A stretch of DNA of 64,000 nucleotides from Enoplolaimus lenunculus (lineage: Eukaryota; Nematoda; Enoplea; Enoplida; Thoracostomopsidae), in assembly GCA_030248215.1 (NCBI GenBank), contig JASANG010003821.1, positions 124,001-188,000 of the forward strand. Reading direction: 5' to 3'. Position 1 is the stretch's first letter. Each line of letters opens with the position of its first letter. A program made the translations under genes and the position numbers. Below are positions 47,528 to 59,968 of this stretch, piece after piece. The notes beneath the pieces are model-generated. The model ran no database searches. It saw nothing but the letters and a program-made list of their open reading frames with translations, and had not been told where the DNA came from.

Positions 47528-50500
47528 ATGTGCTGGACATTCGTAACGCTATTTTATCTCTTATCGACCGTTTTCATTACTCTGCTGGCTATTCCTGTAT
47601 ATTTTAAATGGAATGAGCCGATGATATTGCGGGACCTTTTGTTGTATGGAAAATTGGCTGGCCCCGGCTTGCACACACGCGTTTCCGTTATTGAAATTCC
47701 AAAAAGGTTTGTTGTTTTGCGGGTTGCAGTTTTGTATTCAGAAAAGTTTTTACTGCGAAGTAAGCTTCGTTCGTAATTACTGTTCAGTCAATAACATCTT
47801 AAAATTTTTTTAGTTGCAGAAAATATTCAGAAAAGTACAATAGTTACTGAACACAGTTTTTTGGAGTTGCTAACATATAGGTTTAGGAATAATGCGAAAT
47901 TTTTATGTTTTGAAGTAGCTAAGGCTTTGTTTTAAGCTTTTAATGTGTGCTAGGAGGTGTATAACTCCCGTGTGGTGCTATCGCCTAGTGATGTACTGTA
48001 TTGACCCGAATAAGAGGGGGTTCCCATTTTGGGTCCGAATCAATAGGGAGTCCGTATCCCTAATAAGAAACGTTTATAACAGCCGAAAGACACTAAGGTA
48101 CCCGAATAATGAACAGTTACAGCCACGAACGTGACTCTAACCAGTAAACTTTAAACTACGATCCTTGATCAATTTGCTTCCTGAACGGGCCCGTAGCCAT
48201 GGGGGTATAAGCCCTTCTCTGAAAATGTTTAGCCAACCCACCCCCCAGCAAGGTGAGCTGGCTACGCGGGCCTGTTCTTGAATTTTCATAATCCACAAAA
48301 CATCGAGACCAGCTTCCTCGACAATTAAGTGTATCGGCCAATGCAAAAAGAGATGCGGAACAGTATTATAAGCATATTCCTAAGTCTAAGCCTAAGACTA
48401 AGCCTAAGCGTAAGAATGAGCATATTCCTGGGGGTAATAAGAGGGGGTCCCCACTTTGAGTCCGAATCAATAGAAGTCCGTATACCTAATAAGAGTCCGT
48501 AAGCGGATAGAGTCCCTAGACCCTAATTAGCGTCCATAAATGTTAATTAACCCTAAGTGTAGCACATAAATGACTCGAGGACCAAATAATTTGAGTTCGA
48601 AACTTTAAAATTTTGAAAGTATATTCTTAAGTATAACTTTTTATTATCGCTCTAACTATTGAAACAGCCAAATATACGTTTAATTCAACGGATAGTTGCA
48701 GTACCGGATATATATCAGTAACGAAGGGCTGCGGAGCGTGGGTTAAAAATAAATAACAGTCCGTAACCGAATAACAAGGGGAGTACCCTCTGGAGAGGCC
48801 AAACAAATATCAGCCCCCCCACTCTTGTTCGGGTCAATACAGTACGTGTATTAGCGAACGGGAGTTCCGTAGTCTATGGTTTCAATTCAACACGGTTTGG
48901 TTTCAGATATTTTTGCCATTTTTATTTGGTTGCAACATTCACAAGTTTGGCTGCATTGAGTTTACTTGTTCTGCAATACGTATTCAATGTCGCATTTCCA
49001 ACTGGTTTTACTTGGTATGTACGATTTATGGCAAATCGTGAAACGGTTCAAGGTTTGTTTGTTCTGGTGTGTATGTGTTTTATTTTACACTTTGCTTCTT
49101 AGACTTGTTGCGTGAGTTAAAATACTATTGGAATGAAATCAGAGAGCTTATTACGACTTTACCAAAAAAGTAATGTATGTGTATTAAAATTACAATGTTA
49201 CGCTTTTTACACGCGGGTTTAGCAAGCAACATTCTATGTTGGCAACACAAACATGAGAGTTTGGCAATATCGACACACGAATATATATGGAAGTACATGC
49301 TGATTAAGGATCAGAACCATCCGTTCTAATAGTTTCCGGAAAATGAATCAATCTGTTTCAGCCAAATTATGCAAATACAAATAGATGTTTCCAAACATAT
49401 TGTTGGATTCGGCTTTTTCAAAACAGATTCCGATTCTGAACTTTCAATTTTTGCCAAATCTGAAGCCGAATTCGAATTTGGACGCCACGCTGGTGCGCGT
49501 AATGAATTATTGTCTTTTTCATTTGTTTATCTTTCAGCCACTTCTGCCACAGCTATTCTGCTAACTGCTTCGTTGTTTCTACTTCATTCCGTTCGGCGAA
49601 TGTACGAATCGATTTTTGTTAGCGTTTATTCGAATAGCAAAATGAATTTAGCTCACTACGTGCTTGGAATATGCCATTATTGCCTTGTGCCGACTGTGTT
49701 CTTAGCTGTAGCTCCTGAGCTTAAATCTGTAAGAAGCTTTAGGTTTTGTGATGTTCGATTGTCTTTAGACTAGCACCGGGTCTGAAAAAGTTTGAATTAC
49801 TGACGTCATGAAAGAAACCGCGTAGTTGAAAAATATTGAAAAGAATGACACGTTTGACAAAGTATATATATTGTGGGAAGAAACGGCGATTTTGTACGAT
49901 GTAGAAAATGAGAAGGCTGTGATTTATTATGTAACAGGATGAACGTTTTTGGTGGGAATTCTTTCATTTTGAATTTATAGGTTCCGATATCCGTGTTTGC
50001 ACGACTATTTGACATCACTGTTGCTCAAGTATTTGGAATTCTTTCATTTTGAATTTATAGGTTCCGATATCCGTGTTTGCACGACTATTTGACATCACTG
50101 TTACTCAAGTATTTGGTCTCAGTATGTTCTGCTGGGCAAGCTATCAACAGCATCGTTGTTGCAGCCATTTGGCAGCTATGCGGAAGAATGACTATGGTAC
50201 ATCCCGATTCCAGTGCCTGGGCAGACCTGCACTGGTCACCGGATTTAATTGTGTGCTATCCTCAGAGCTGTGGTGTTTACCTGAACAAAAGTGGAAAAAT
50301 GGTCTAAAAATAGCAAGCGTTGTAGATTTAATTCTTTATTGAAATATCTATTTATAAATTGGGCATTGTATCTGTTAACTTTTACATTCACGTTGGATTG
50401 TATATACATGATGGCTGAGACTTGGAAAATCCTAGAAAAACGGAAATTTTCGCGAAATATGGAAAACCTGGAAAATCTGAGCAAACTTGAACAGCAAAAG

Positions 50501-51348
50501 CTGGAATTTTGATTAAAAGTTTCCGTTTAGATTTTTTGTTTTCAGACCACCTTTCAATTTAGCGGCTTCGTGACTGCGATCCCCACACCGCAATAGTTGA
50601 AACTATTTATAATAATTATTACAATAACTTTGAAACAAATCTGTTCGTTGTTCATTCATCTAATTGCGTTATGTATTGTGCAATGCATCGTTAATTTATG
50701 AAATCTATATGAACAACGAATAGTTTTGTTCAGAGCTAATTACATTTGAGTATAAGTATAGTCAACAACCTGAACAAAAACCGGGAAAATTGCGAAAAAT
50801 ATCTTGGGAAATCCAGGGAAAACTTAGAAAATGATTTCCGATTTTGCGCAGCCGCACTGTATCTATGAATAAAAGCCGACTCTGACACAATAATTTGGTA
50901 ATTTGCGGCGACTTCATTCGTGCCTTGTATTAATAATATTGCTAACCAAATGATCAAAATATGTTAGCAAATTTTTGTGCCCACGCACTCTTTAAAACTT
51001 AATGCCTATTCTGTTAGCAATTTCTGGTTGTTCAACTGCAGTGGTATTTAGTGAACCAAAATGAATGTGCGCCAGCAAGTTTCAGGTCAAATTGTGACAC
51101 GAATTCACGCAATACCTGATGGCGGTTGGTTCAACTTAATTTCAAGTCCGCATTATAGTTTTGAAATTTTAATCTACGTTAGTCTGTCGTTGACGCTATG
51201 CACGACATCCAGCCTGTGGGCGGCGGTGCTACTGTTTGTGGTCACGAATCAGTGTTGGGCGAGCGCTTTGGTGCATGCGTGGTATCGTGAAAAATTTGGA
51301 GCGGAGTATCCACAACAAAGAAAAGCGTTGATTCCGTATTTGTTGTGA
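47528..51348 (+). CDS. SRD5A3: Polyprenal reductase / steroid 5-alpha-reductase type 3, five exons
   Basis: Exons 47528-47706, 48907-49052, 49538-49728, 50061-50196 and 51086-51348 close in phases 2, 1, 0 and 1, giving 304 residues (human 318). SRD5A3 is an ER membrane enzyme in the conversion of polyprenol to dolichol for N-glycosylation. The N-terminus is a hydrophobic helix; then LRDLLLYGKL, EIPKRYFCHFYLVATF, LHSVRRMYESIFVSVYSNSK, FCWASYQQHRCCSHLAAMRK, and the family C-terminal signature IPDGGWFNLISSPHYSFEIL...YPQQRKALIPYLL, which forms part of the NADPH site. About six to seven membrane segments are expected. Exon 4 is preceded by an 80-bp tandem duplication that copies its acceptor; only the second acceptor (50059-50060) keeps the frame. 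A TTTTAG at 47500 lies 27 bases before the ATG. Intron 1 holds a family C element. Confidence 0.94.
47994..48844 (+). mobile_element. Family C element(s) interrupted by a family B fragment
   Basis: It begins TACTGTATTGACCCGAATAA and ends TTCGGGTCAATACAGTA. A second left-end-like segment (AATAAGAGGGGGTCCCCACT) starts at about 48429, just after a truncated family B piece (GGCCAATGCAAAAAGAGATG, 48336-48428). So it is a compound of at least two insertions. It lies in SRD5A3 intron 1. Confidence 0.75.
49955..50114 (+). repeat. 80-bp tandem duplication carrying a splice acceptor and exon start
   Basis: GGAATTCTTTCATTTTGAAT...CAAGTATTT occurs at 49955-50034 and again at 50035-50114 with a single difference (G/A near 50103). 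Each copy contains GAATTTATAG plus the first 54 or so bases of SRD5A3 exon 4. Near-identity means it is recent, or an assembly error. Confidence 0.95.
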
Positions 51349-52435
51349 CATTGTGAATGAAGGATGCAAGTTATGTTGATGTATCGGATTGCGCTTGGAA
51401 AATGAAACATACCCGAGTCACGAGTAATTTGGACAGTTATTTTGGACATTTTTGTAGTGTGTAGGGGTGGAAGACGGATAAACACAAGCTGTTGCGTAAT
51501 AGTTCTAGGTTTGAAGTATGGATTTAAGAAGCCATACGTTATACAAGTATACAAGGTATTTTTTACAAGTTAGCATACAAGGTATCAAAACAGTCTATTC
51601 AATGTATGACGCATAGATGTATGTGTAGTAACTTGCGTTTTTAAATTTTGAGTTTGAATGGTTCTGGTTTACTCACAGCTGGCTTGAGCGTTATAGTTTC
51701 AGTGGTGTGGTATTTATAATTGGGTTGTTGGCCCATTTCTTATATAGGATCCGATCCAGTGCGAGGAAGACTGACTATACGTAAACTTAGAGACTGGTAA
51801 GCTTAGTCTTAGGATTAGGCTCATGTTTAAGTTAAATTTATGCTTAATAGACAGGGCCCCTATTGTTTGTTTACATGGGCCAGGTTTTCGGTGGGTTCTC
51901 AGCTGATTGTGCGAAATTTTTCTCTGGCTTTGTATGAGTTTGGTAAGATGACGCTATAATTTGATGGTATTATAATATACGCCATCTTTGTTTACAAACC
52001 ATTGTGTACTTAACTGTTCTATTAAGCTGTTAATGTTTTGGATATTGTTTGAATTTTTTCTTCCTTCAATTTATAGCCTAAAAATACTAATTCTGAAAAA
52101 CTATAAAAGTATAAGAGCAACTTTTTGAACAAAATTGGGGCACCGAAAGAAAAATGTAACATTTTTATATAAAGCAGTAAATTTTGGACCGTATACATGT
52201 ATTTTGAAATCAAAAGTATGTAAAGCAGGACTTAATGCCTACCGTGTAGCTGCTGTACATCAAGTTGAGACCGGGTACCAAAAATACCAAAGCCGTAGCC
52301 GGATAGCAAAATTACCTGGCATTAGCCTGAACTGGAAATCTGATTGCACCCTGCTATTATACGTATGTACTTGTTTGATTCAAACTATTTACAGTTATGT
52401 CGTATATTATATATTGATTAGAATATAATGAATGT
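51349..52435. other. Intergenic SRD5A3 / RIC8
   Basis: It contains a family B MITE (51730-51881) and a worn family F piece at about 52265-52352 (ACCGGGTACCAAAAATACC ... TGATTGCACCCTG). ACTATTTACAG at 52394 is an acceptor-like site 41 bases upstream of the RIC8 ATG. Nothing else recognised. Confidence 0.55.
51730..51881 (-). mobile_element. Family B MITE, diverged
   Basis: It runs from GGCCCATTTCTTATATAGGA to CCCCTATTGTTTGTTTACATGGGC in parts, with GCTTAGTCTTAGGATTAGGC in the middle. Confidence 0.68.
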
Positions 52436-55400
52436 ATGGCTGCAATTTTGAACCAGTTAACTGCTGCGTATAACAACAATGGCGAATTTGTCGAGTTGTT
52501 GCATCGTATCGCCAATGACAGTGACTGCCAAGCTCAAATAGTATCGCTGCCCATTGATGACCGAGCTAAGCTTGTCGAAAAGTTAACTGAAATACTTAGC
52601 GATGTAAACCAAGACGAGCAAACTAATTGTAATGCGCTGACTATGATTAAAGTAGTTTGCCGAAATGCGACCAAGATTGATCAGATCGTTACTAGGCAAA
52701 TGATTGCGATACTGGTGCAGCATGCTGGATATTGCGGAAACGGAAGGGAAAAAGACGTGGAGGTTAGTTGTCAAGTTTTCAAGCGATGTTGAGTAAGATG
52801 TTAGTTTGAACATTATTGGAAGACAGACGATTAAAGACACTCGGTTAAATTTAGCACTTTCTTATTTTGCAAATGATTTGCTCTTTTTGCTCAAGTCATG
52901 AGTGTAATATTTCGGTGTCATTGGTTGAATAATCGTAAGTGTGCAACGAAAAATTGATGACAGTAAACTTTTTATAGAGAATATGAGTTTATATAGTGTA
53001 GTGAGTATTTTTGTGGAATTGGTTTCAGCTATGCGACACACTGAGATGTAACGTGGAAGCCAAGCGTGCACTAAACAATGCATTCCTGCAGCATCACCAA
53101 GCAGCTGAATATTTTCGATTCATTCCTGCCGCGTTGTCGAGTTTGATTTGCTACGTTAGCAATGCCGAACCAGATGTTACTCCTGAAAATTTGTCTGCAG
53201 TCGTGGGGACCTCGTTTGAGGACGCAAAAATTGGACAGCTGAAGTGGGAGAATTGGAAATTTGATCTCAAGTTGCTAGTTTTAATAACCATTTTGGATCC
53301 TGCGGCAGCGGTACCTCTTGTGAAAGAGTTGAATTGCGTTGAAGTGGTGCTGAATTTAATTGGTAAGACGTCGGACGATTTGTAAAGTGATAATTTTGGG
53401 AACAAAATTGAAGGATACATTTTATCAACAGGCGATGTTCGCTTAATCATGTGTGGCTTATGAGAAAATAATTGGATTGTTCAGGATTGCTCTGTTGAAT
53501 GTGTTGAATGAATTATTTAAAATTTGCAGATACAAACGATATTATGTTAATCTTAAATTTTCTAAGCCTCTGTCAGTGTTAGTAAGTTCGCTCATGCTAG
53601 TTCAGCAGATCTATTTCCAGCTTTAGCTGAGTATATCTAAAATCAGTAACCATCAAGATATGAAGCTTATAAAACAGCAAGTCAGGCCAGCAGAATTCAG
53701 TGCTTAACTATCGACACCAACATGGCTGGCGTCCTCGTTCAAATATGTTGCGGTTTACATTTTTTCAGACAAATGGACAACTGAACAAACATCATCGACG
53801 CAAACACCGTTGGATCGTATCAACATTCCGTGCCAAAAAGCAGACTTTATCATTGACGCATTGAAACTGTTGTATAATATCGTTTATGGGCTCAACAAAA
53901 ACAACGATACGCAATTTGGGATTTCGAGTAGGACTGGGCCCGAACACAACCGGCGTAAGGAGGACGATGACGAGGTACCGGATACTGTGATGGGTGAAGG
54001 CGATGGAAGTAAAGGCCGTGACGCTTCTGTAGCTACGATCCCTGGGTTTGGTCATTTTATGTCGACGGTGGTGCGGTTAATGAACGCTCGAGTTGTAGAA
54101 GTTGGTGGGATGACTACTGGTGTGAGTTGTGATGCAAAATGGAAACAGCAGGGCAACGAATTTCAAGACGGACTGGAATCGGCGTTGGTCAATAATTTGG
54201 TTGCGCTTGAAGCTTGTCATAAACACGTTGCAGATGTTTTGGTGAGCGCGAGCGAAGCGGAGGCGGAGCAAAAAGGTAAGTATGAAAGTCGGACGCGGCG
54301 GGACTTGGAGTTTGAAATTAGTGAATGGAGACTCAGGAAACCATTGATTAGCTGAAAAGTATGTTGTGAGGTTTGATTAAGTGGGCATTAAAAATACAAC
54401 AGATTATAGGGTGTAATGGCACTGTGAGTTACCTAGATGCAATCTTTGGTGATGCAAACAGTTGCCAGTACGGCGCTTTATTAAAAATAACCGTAGAAGC
54501 GATAGTGTTTTTCTTCTGTTGCGTATTGATGTTTTTAGTTTGTATTAGTTTTGTTCACAAGGACTGGCCAGTTTCCACTGCCTGCGTAACATTGAAAATG
54601 GGAAAGGTATAAATTTTCAAGTTACTTACTACCCGGCCATGTAGTTGAAATTTATGTTTTTATTTTAGAAAATAACTCAGAACAAAAACAAAAGGCACCC
54701 ACTTTGAAATTCCTGCTAGTGTTCCTCGAGCGTCGACTAAAAATACATTGTGGCCCAAAGGACGATCATATGCTGACGCCTATTTTGACTCTGTTGATTT
54801 CTCTGTGTCGATGTAACAAACAAATTCGTAGTTATTTTCGAATGGAGGTAGGTGTGTATTGTAGCACCACAGGGTGCAGCCGGAGTTCCGATCCCGATTA
54901 GAATTCCGATTCAAAACGAGTTTCGATTCCGACTGCACAATCAGGCGGAATCGGAATTTTGACATTTTTATTTTGTGTCTACGCGTTGTGATATGTTGCA
55001 TAAAAATTCTGCATCATTTATTCATTAAATTGTTTTCGATGAGTTAACTTATCAATAATTGGTAGTAGTTTAGCTTTATACAGAACAAAAATATGATTGC
55101 CAATTTGTTCATGCGACGTTTTTGAAGATTGTTACCAGCCAACAGACTAATTAAGTCATTATACTTGTTAATAGAAACTTTCCGTGTTGTAACAAAATTT
55201 GTAGTTCCGATTCCGGTATGAATTTGCTGTCCCGATTCCGGTATAATTTAGTTCCGCTTTGAACCCTGTAGCGCCGGTATAGATAGCAAGTATGGCTCTG
55301 AATTCAGTACGTAGCGTTTTTTCGCAAAATTTCGTTTTGAATAAGGGCGTAAACATTCATGGTAAATTATTTTCTGTTGTTCTGGATGATTTATGTTTAA

Positions 55401-57641
55401 AAGTTCAGGTGTTGGTGTTTTTAAGCAATTTTTGTGTTAAGAAGTCACGTGATCGGATAGATTTACCTGTAAGCGGTTCTTACGCTAAAATAAGTTTATT
55501 TGGTCACTTGTGAGTGAGTTTTTGAAATCACATTAAGTACTGAATATAGAGTCGGTTAGTAAAAAATATCCGGATAGCAAGTGTTGCATAATTAAAATAA
55601 TAAGTTTTAGAGTTGTCTAAATATGCACTTAAATATCTAGATCTAGTTCCGTTACCTTCAGGAGCCGGACACTAAAGTATCCAGCTCCGACATTTTATGA
55701 TATCCGGTAACACTCTGCTGAGTATTGTATACATAATATTTTAATTGTTTAGATAATGCCACCAAGACGGGACGTATCAAAACGTCCAGAAACTGGTGAA
55801 AGCATTAAAGCAATGCTCGTTCGTTTAATGACATCGGTGACTACAATAAAAAATTATGCGGCTGGATTTTTATATATTCTTAGTCGCCGCAACGCTGATC
55901 GGCTAATTAAGTATACTGGATTTGGCAACGCAGCTGGAATGCTAGCAGATTTTGGGCTATTGTGTAAGGGTTTGGTTGTGCTAAAAAGTGTTCAACTATA
56001 GGTTAGCTGGTTTGGGAAATAAACATGGACGAACGGCGGAAATTTATCGAGGTTCCCGCTGATGTTTTGAAATTATTGACAGAAAGAATTTGTATACATA
56101 GTGTTATTCACACCCACTGCAGTTTGTCAGTCGTGTCGTTTTTTACGATCTGAGTAACCGAAATGTGCTTCTGATCGAAATTTTGGTGCTGCTTGCATAA
56201 TAACTTCTGGAATAATTATGCAGTATTCGCAGATCAGTCTTAGCCGCAAACGTCTGCTTGTTTTCGTACTTTTTTGCAGGAGCCACAATGAATTTTTTGC
56301 CATAGATTTAGTTCTGTCTAAAACTTCGCGGAACCTAAATTCTGTTGTTTGCATTCTTACATGTCCTGTATGATTGTTATTTACATTACAGCCTTGATCA
56401 ATCGCAGCAACGATGGCAACGAATCGTCAAGCGGTGAAGATTCAGAGACTGAAGAATTTGAAGCCGCTCGTCCGACTTACAATCCAATAATTGGAGCGAC
56501 CGAAGACCCGAATGCGTTGGTTGATCCGTTTGCTGGAATGAGCGATGAACAAAAGGAATATGAAGTGAGTAGCTGGCGCTTCGCTTCATCTGAAAACTGT
56601 CAGACGGATGAGCGGTGCCAATGCAGCAGTGAATGTGCTACTCAGTCGCTCAAATATTCCAGTGACAATACTAATCAGTTACTTTTTTCGTTTAAGTAAG
56701 GCCTTAAACTCAAAATCATTTATTAAGCAAACATTTGGCTGAAGAAATTTAAAATTTTTTTCAAAAACTCGCAATTTCTGTTTCCCCTGGTTTAACCCGG
56801 GGCATTTCTTGACCCCCCATTCGGCAGATCCCCCCGGGTTGAACGTGTGGCTACCTATGAAAAAGCCCCCCCTCGAGATTGGGCTAGCGAAATGCCTGAG
56901 TTGGCAGGTTTTCGTTGATGTATCTTCGCATAGATTGAAAAGTGAGATTTGGCTTGCACAAGCAGAACGTACGATCCGCCTAACTGCGAGTGTTCTGCAG
57001 CCTGAAATAAAATTAAGTGCTCAGTAATTGCGATCGCGTCTGCAGTTGCGGTTTTGCAATTGCGTCTGAATTTACTTTGACCGCGTCCAGTTTTCACTGC
57101 AATTTTAGGAAACCAGCTGTGGTAACATTTTTGGTACGGACCAGTGTGGCATCGAATACACGATTTGATCGATTCTGTATCCGAATCCATTGCTAATATT
57201 TTGCCGAATCCGAATCCGAACCTTGCATTTTGCAAATTCTTGGTATAATATAACTTGTTTCAAAATACAAATGCAATGCCAACCCCATAACTTTCAAACG
57301 GTGATTTTAAAATTTTTATTGTTTAAAAATAAAAACGTATTGCCGAATATTGTTGGATTCGGCTTTGTCACAACCAAATGAGAATACGAACAGCACGGGC
57401 GTAGTTAACTTTATACTTTCAGGTTATGAAACTTGTGAATCAAATCGATAAACTTGTGTCGGATTCAAATAGTGCAATTAAACCAGCTCGTGTGACTACA
57501 GACGGACGTCTTGAACCAGTTGAACATGTATTGCAATTGCAAGATGCAGCAAGTGCGTCTGTGATAAAACAGAACAATGTTAAGTCGGATCAAAAGCAGT
57601 GCAATGATGATGATGATGATGACGATGATAGTATTGACTAA
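52436..57641 (+). CDS. RIC8: RIC8 / synembryn, G-alpha chaperone and guanine nucleotide exchange factor, seven exons
   Basis: Exons 52436-52762, 53029-53362, 53769-54275, 54669-54847, 55753-55963, 56392-56564 and 57423-57641 close in phases 0, 1, 1, 0, 1 and 0: 649 residues (human RIC8A about 530). RIC8 folds nascent G-alpha subunits and acts as their exchange factor, with an armadillo-like helical solenoid. Diagnostic blocks: DALKLLYNIVYGLN, KFLLVFLERRLKIHCGPKDD, MPPRRDVSKRPETGESIKAM then LVRLMT, IKYTGFGNAAGMLADFGLL, a Ser/Glu/Asp-rich stretch with candidate CK2 sites (SSSGEDSETEE), GMSDEQKEYEVMKLVNQIDKL, and an acidic tail with eight Asp. The extra length is mostly in exon 3, a charged linker after GISSRTGPEHNRRKEDDDE. 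The start ATG is the first in frame after an acceptor-like site at 52394. Introns 4 and 6 carry family F-type repeats. Confidence 0.93.
54870..55268 (-). mobile_element. Family F hAT-like MITE (F3) in RIC8 intron 4
   Basis: It starts CAGGGTGCAGCCGGAGTTCC and ends GTTCCGCTTTGAACCCTG. The flanks TAGCACCA and TAGCGCCG agree at 6 of 8 positions, a decayed target duplication. The internal repeat is ATTCCGATTCCG rather than CCGGTT. Confidence 0.8.
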
Positions 57642-57684
57642 AATTGTTTAGTTATGAATTGTTTTGACTTAAATCGTTGATTTC

Positions 57685-57889
57685 GGGTGTCGCTATACTT
57701 TTATTGTGCCGCCGTCATCCGTCATCGTCTGGCGCCGTGCGTCACAGTGCAGTTTCATACACGAATTACTCCCGTACGATGACTGACGGTGACGCACAGC
57801 GTTAGGTGGCGACTCACAGCACACGACGGTGACACAGAGCGCCGGACGGTAACGGACAGAGCCGCACGACAAGAGTATATAGCGCCACT
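57685..57889 (+). mobile_element. Family G Harbinger-like GC-rich MITE (G3)
   Basis: GGGTGTCGCTATACTTTTAT at the left and AGTATATAGCGCCACTT at the right correspond to the G1 ends; the core has GCCGTCATCCGTCATCGTC and GACGGTGAC words. It begins 44 bases after the RIC8 stop. Confidence 0.72.
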
Positions 57890-58078
57890 TTTATTGGATT
57901 ATTCCATCGAGGCTTTAGCCCGACAGAATAATGTAAATGACGTTTTTGTGAATTATGTATGTGGTGCTGCATTGCTGTATAATTTTTTATCGTATGATAA
58001 AAAAATGTATATTTGTGTGGGTAAAGCGTGGCTCGACCCACGTCTAACTTTTGTTTTGGTTTTTGTTCTATGACACAT

Positions 58079-58495
58079 TGATGAGAAATTCACCTTATAA
58101 CCGGGGCAGGCGGGTCACGATTTGTCCCATGTTGATTCGATGTCAACGTTAAAATTCGGGCTCATGTCAATAGACAAAACTCGAAATATCATATGACAAT
58201 AGCTTACACACCACCGCTGTCAAATGTTCAATGCCTACAAGAGTTTTATGCGAATATATGATATTCCAAAATTCCAACGAATATCGTACGATATTCAGCA
58301 GGACAGTGTAATCATTGGGGGCTAATAAATAAATAGAAAGTCGGACGACAGCGCCATTGATGTGCTTTTCATATGATATTGAGGAATAAAAGGTGACCTA
58401 CACATGATAATAGCAGTCAAATACGATTTTTTGGAAATGATATGGGATCTAAACAAAACTTCTAAGTTGCTCCGGTTATAAGGTGAACCCCGCAT
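58079..58495 (+). mobile_element. Family I element (I1)
   Basis: It runs from TTCACCTTATAACCGGGGCA to CTCCGGTTATAAGGTGAACC CCGCAT (inverted). The interior holds ATATCATATGAC and ATATGATATTCC words. Confidence 0.78.
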
Positions 58496-58915
58496 GAACG
58501 GTATTAAAGTGAATATAATCTTATTTCAGTAGAGAATCCGACTATATTAATAAACGCTGATCATTTTTAAAAAGAAGGTAAATGTTTCATCGCGTTTTTA
58601 ATTGCGTCCTTTCCGTCGATTGCAAGGTTACATATGTCATTGTTTAGGCATCTGATACTTTTGTAGGTCGTGTATCCTATGCTTGTATTCCTGCATTCCG
58701 AGATATAGAGAACGTTGTTGGTTAAGTTGCAGTTTCTAGTTTAAATGTGTATTTTAATGGCTTATACAGAACGGCAACGAAAAACGGATATTAAGTATGT
58801 TTGAAAAATGATTAATTTCTGTTAACACAATTGAGGAGCAAATTACTTATATAGGTATCCACGGAGCTTAATTTTATGCTTAGGCTTAGGAATAGGCTCA
58901 TCCATACGCTTAGGC

Positions 58916-59108
58916 GGCCCATGTATAGCACAGAGCCGGATCGTTTTCCGCAGGGGCTATAATAGAGTCCGTTTAAGCTTTAGACTATTTTTTGCTTAGG
59001 ATTAGGTTTAGGAATATGCTTATACTACTGTTCCGATCCTGTTCTATACATGGGCCGGCTTAGGAATATGCTGATACTACTGTTCCGACCCTGTTCTATA
59101 CATGGGCC
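58916..59108 (-). mobile_element. Family B MITE with duplicated right end
   Basis: A complete copy (58916-59056, GGCCCATGTATAGCACAGAG to TGTTCTATACATGGGCC) is followed directly by a second copy of its right half ending at 59108. Confidence 0.82.
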
Positions 59109-59499
59109 AGATTTTGGTTGAATTCTGTAATTTTCGTATCACAATAAACTGCAGTAGTATATTTGTAACGGAAAATCGCGAAATATATAAGTATGATTTA
59201 TAACTAATGATAATTGCGGTATATAAGTTCATTACCGAAACTGCGGAACGTTTGGCGAAATTATATCGGATCCGGCGGCCAATAGTCCCGTTGAAATGCA
59301 TCATGACCTTTAAAAGAATCATGATTTCGTGTTGATCACCACGCTCGTAAAACAAAAACAGTAATTTAATATTAAAAATTTACAATTGCAAAATGTAATT
59401 CAAATTTAAGCGCAAAATGAGATTATTTGTTCATAGTCAATCCCTCATTGATATAACAAAAACAAAATGAGATCCACCCAAGTAGCAATACATACCACT

Positions 59500-59769
59500 T
59501 TAACCCTTTCTCAATGAATATTTTCTATTTCCACTGAGACCTACTTTTCTGCTAGGATTCGAACTCCAGTGACTGGAGTGGGAGGCGTATACCATCACCA
59601 CTCAGCTATAGGAGCTTGACGCTCGAGCCCAAGGGGGCTCTCACGTCTTGTGGTGATTTAGTTCTTTGTATACGTGTTGCAATTGTTAAACACGGTGCGA
59701 TATATATTATTTAACGTATATACACTGCGCTGAGTTGCCTACAGGCAACTCAATGTGAGAAGGGGTTAA
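59500..59769 (-). mobile_element. Family D piggyBac-like MITE with tRNA-like core (D5)
   Basis: TTAACCCTTTCTCAATGAAT and CAATGTGAGAAGGGGTTAA bound it, with TTAA at both ends. Almost identical to D2 at 22124, so both are fairly young. Confidence 0.86.
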
Positions 59770-59968
59770 TGTTCCTTGAGGAAAAATTCCAGCGCTTACG
59801 CAGGCTGCAATTTGAAGACTTTGCTTAAAATTCTGATCACTCCATGGTGGCATTTTATATTGTCCAGCGGAACTAAAACATTGTTTACAAATTATTATGC
59901 CGTGCCTTGCGGCATGTTGTCTAACAGTGCCGCTTAACATTAAAATAGTTAAAAAGTATATATGTAAT

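Noticed and set aside
49103..49171. Extra SRD5A3 exon (TTCTTAG ... AAAAAA|GTAATG)
   Set aside because: It has both splice signals and reads well (LLRELKYYWNEIRELITTL), but its length would put exon 49538 out of frame, and direct joining of 49052 to 49538 matches the family.
49369..49537. Open frame upstream of SRD5A3 exon 3, starting MQIQIDVSKHIVGFGFFK
   Set aside because: It merely runs through intron repeat sequence (GATTCCGATTCTGAA, like 57160-57390) into the true exon after TTTCAG.
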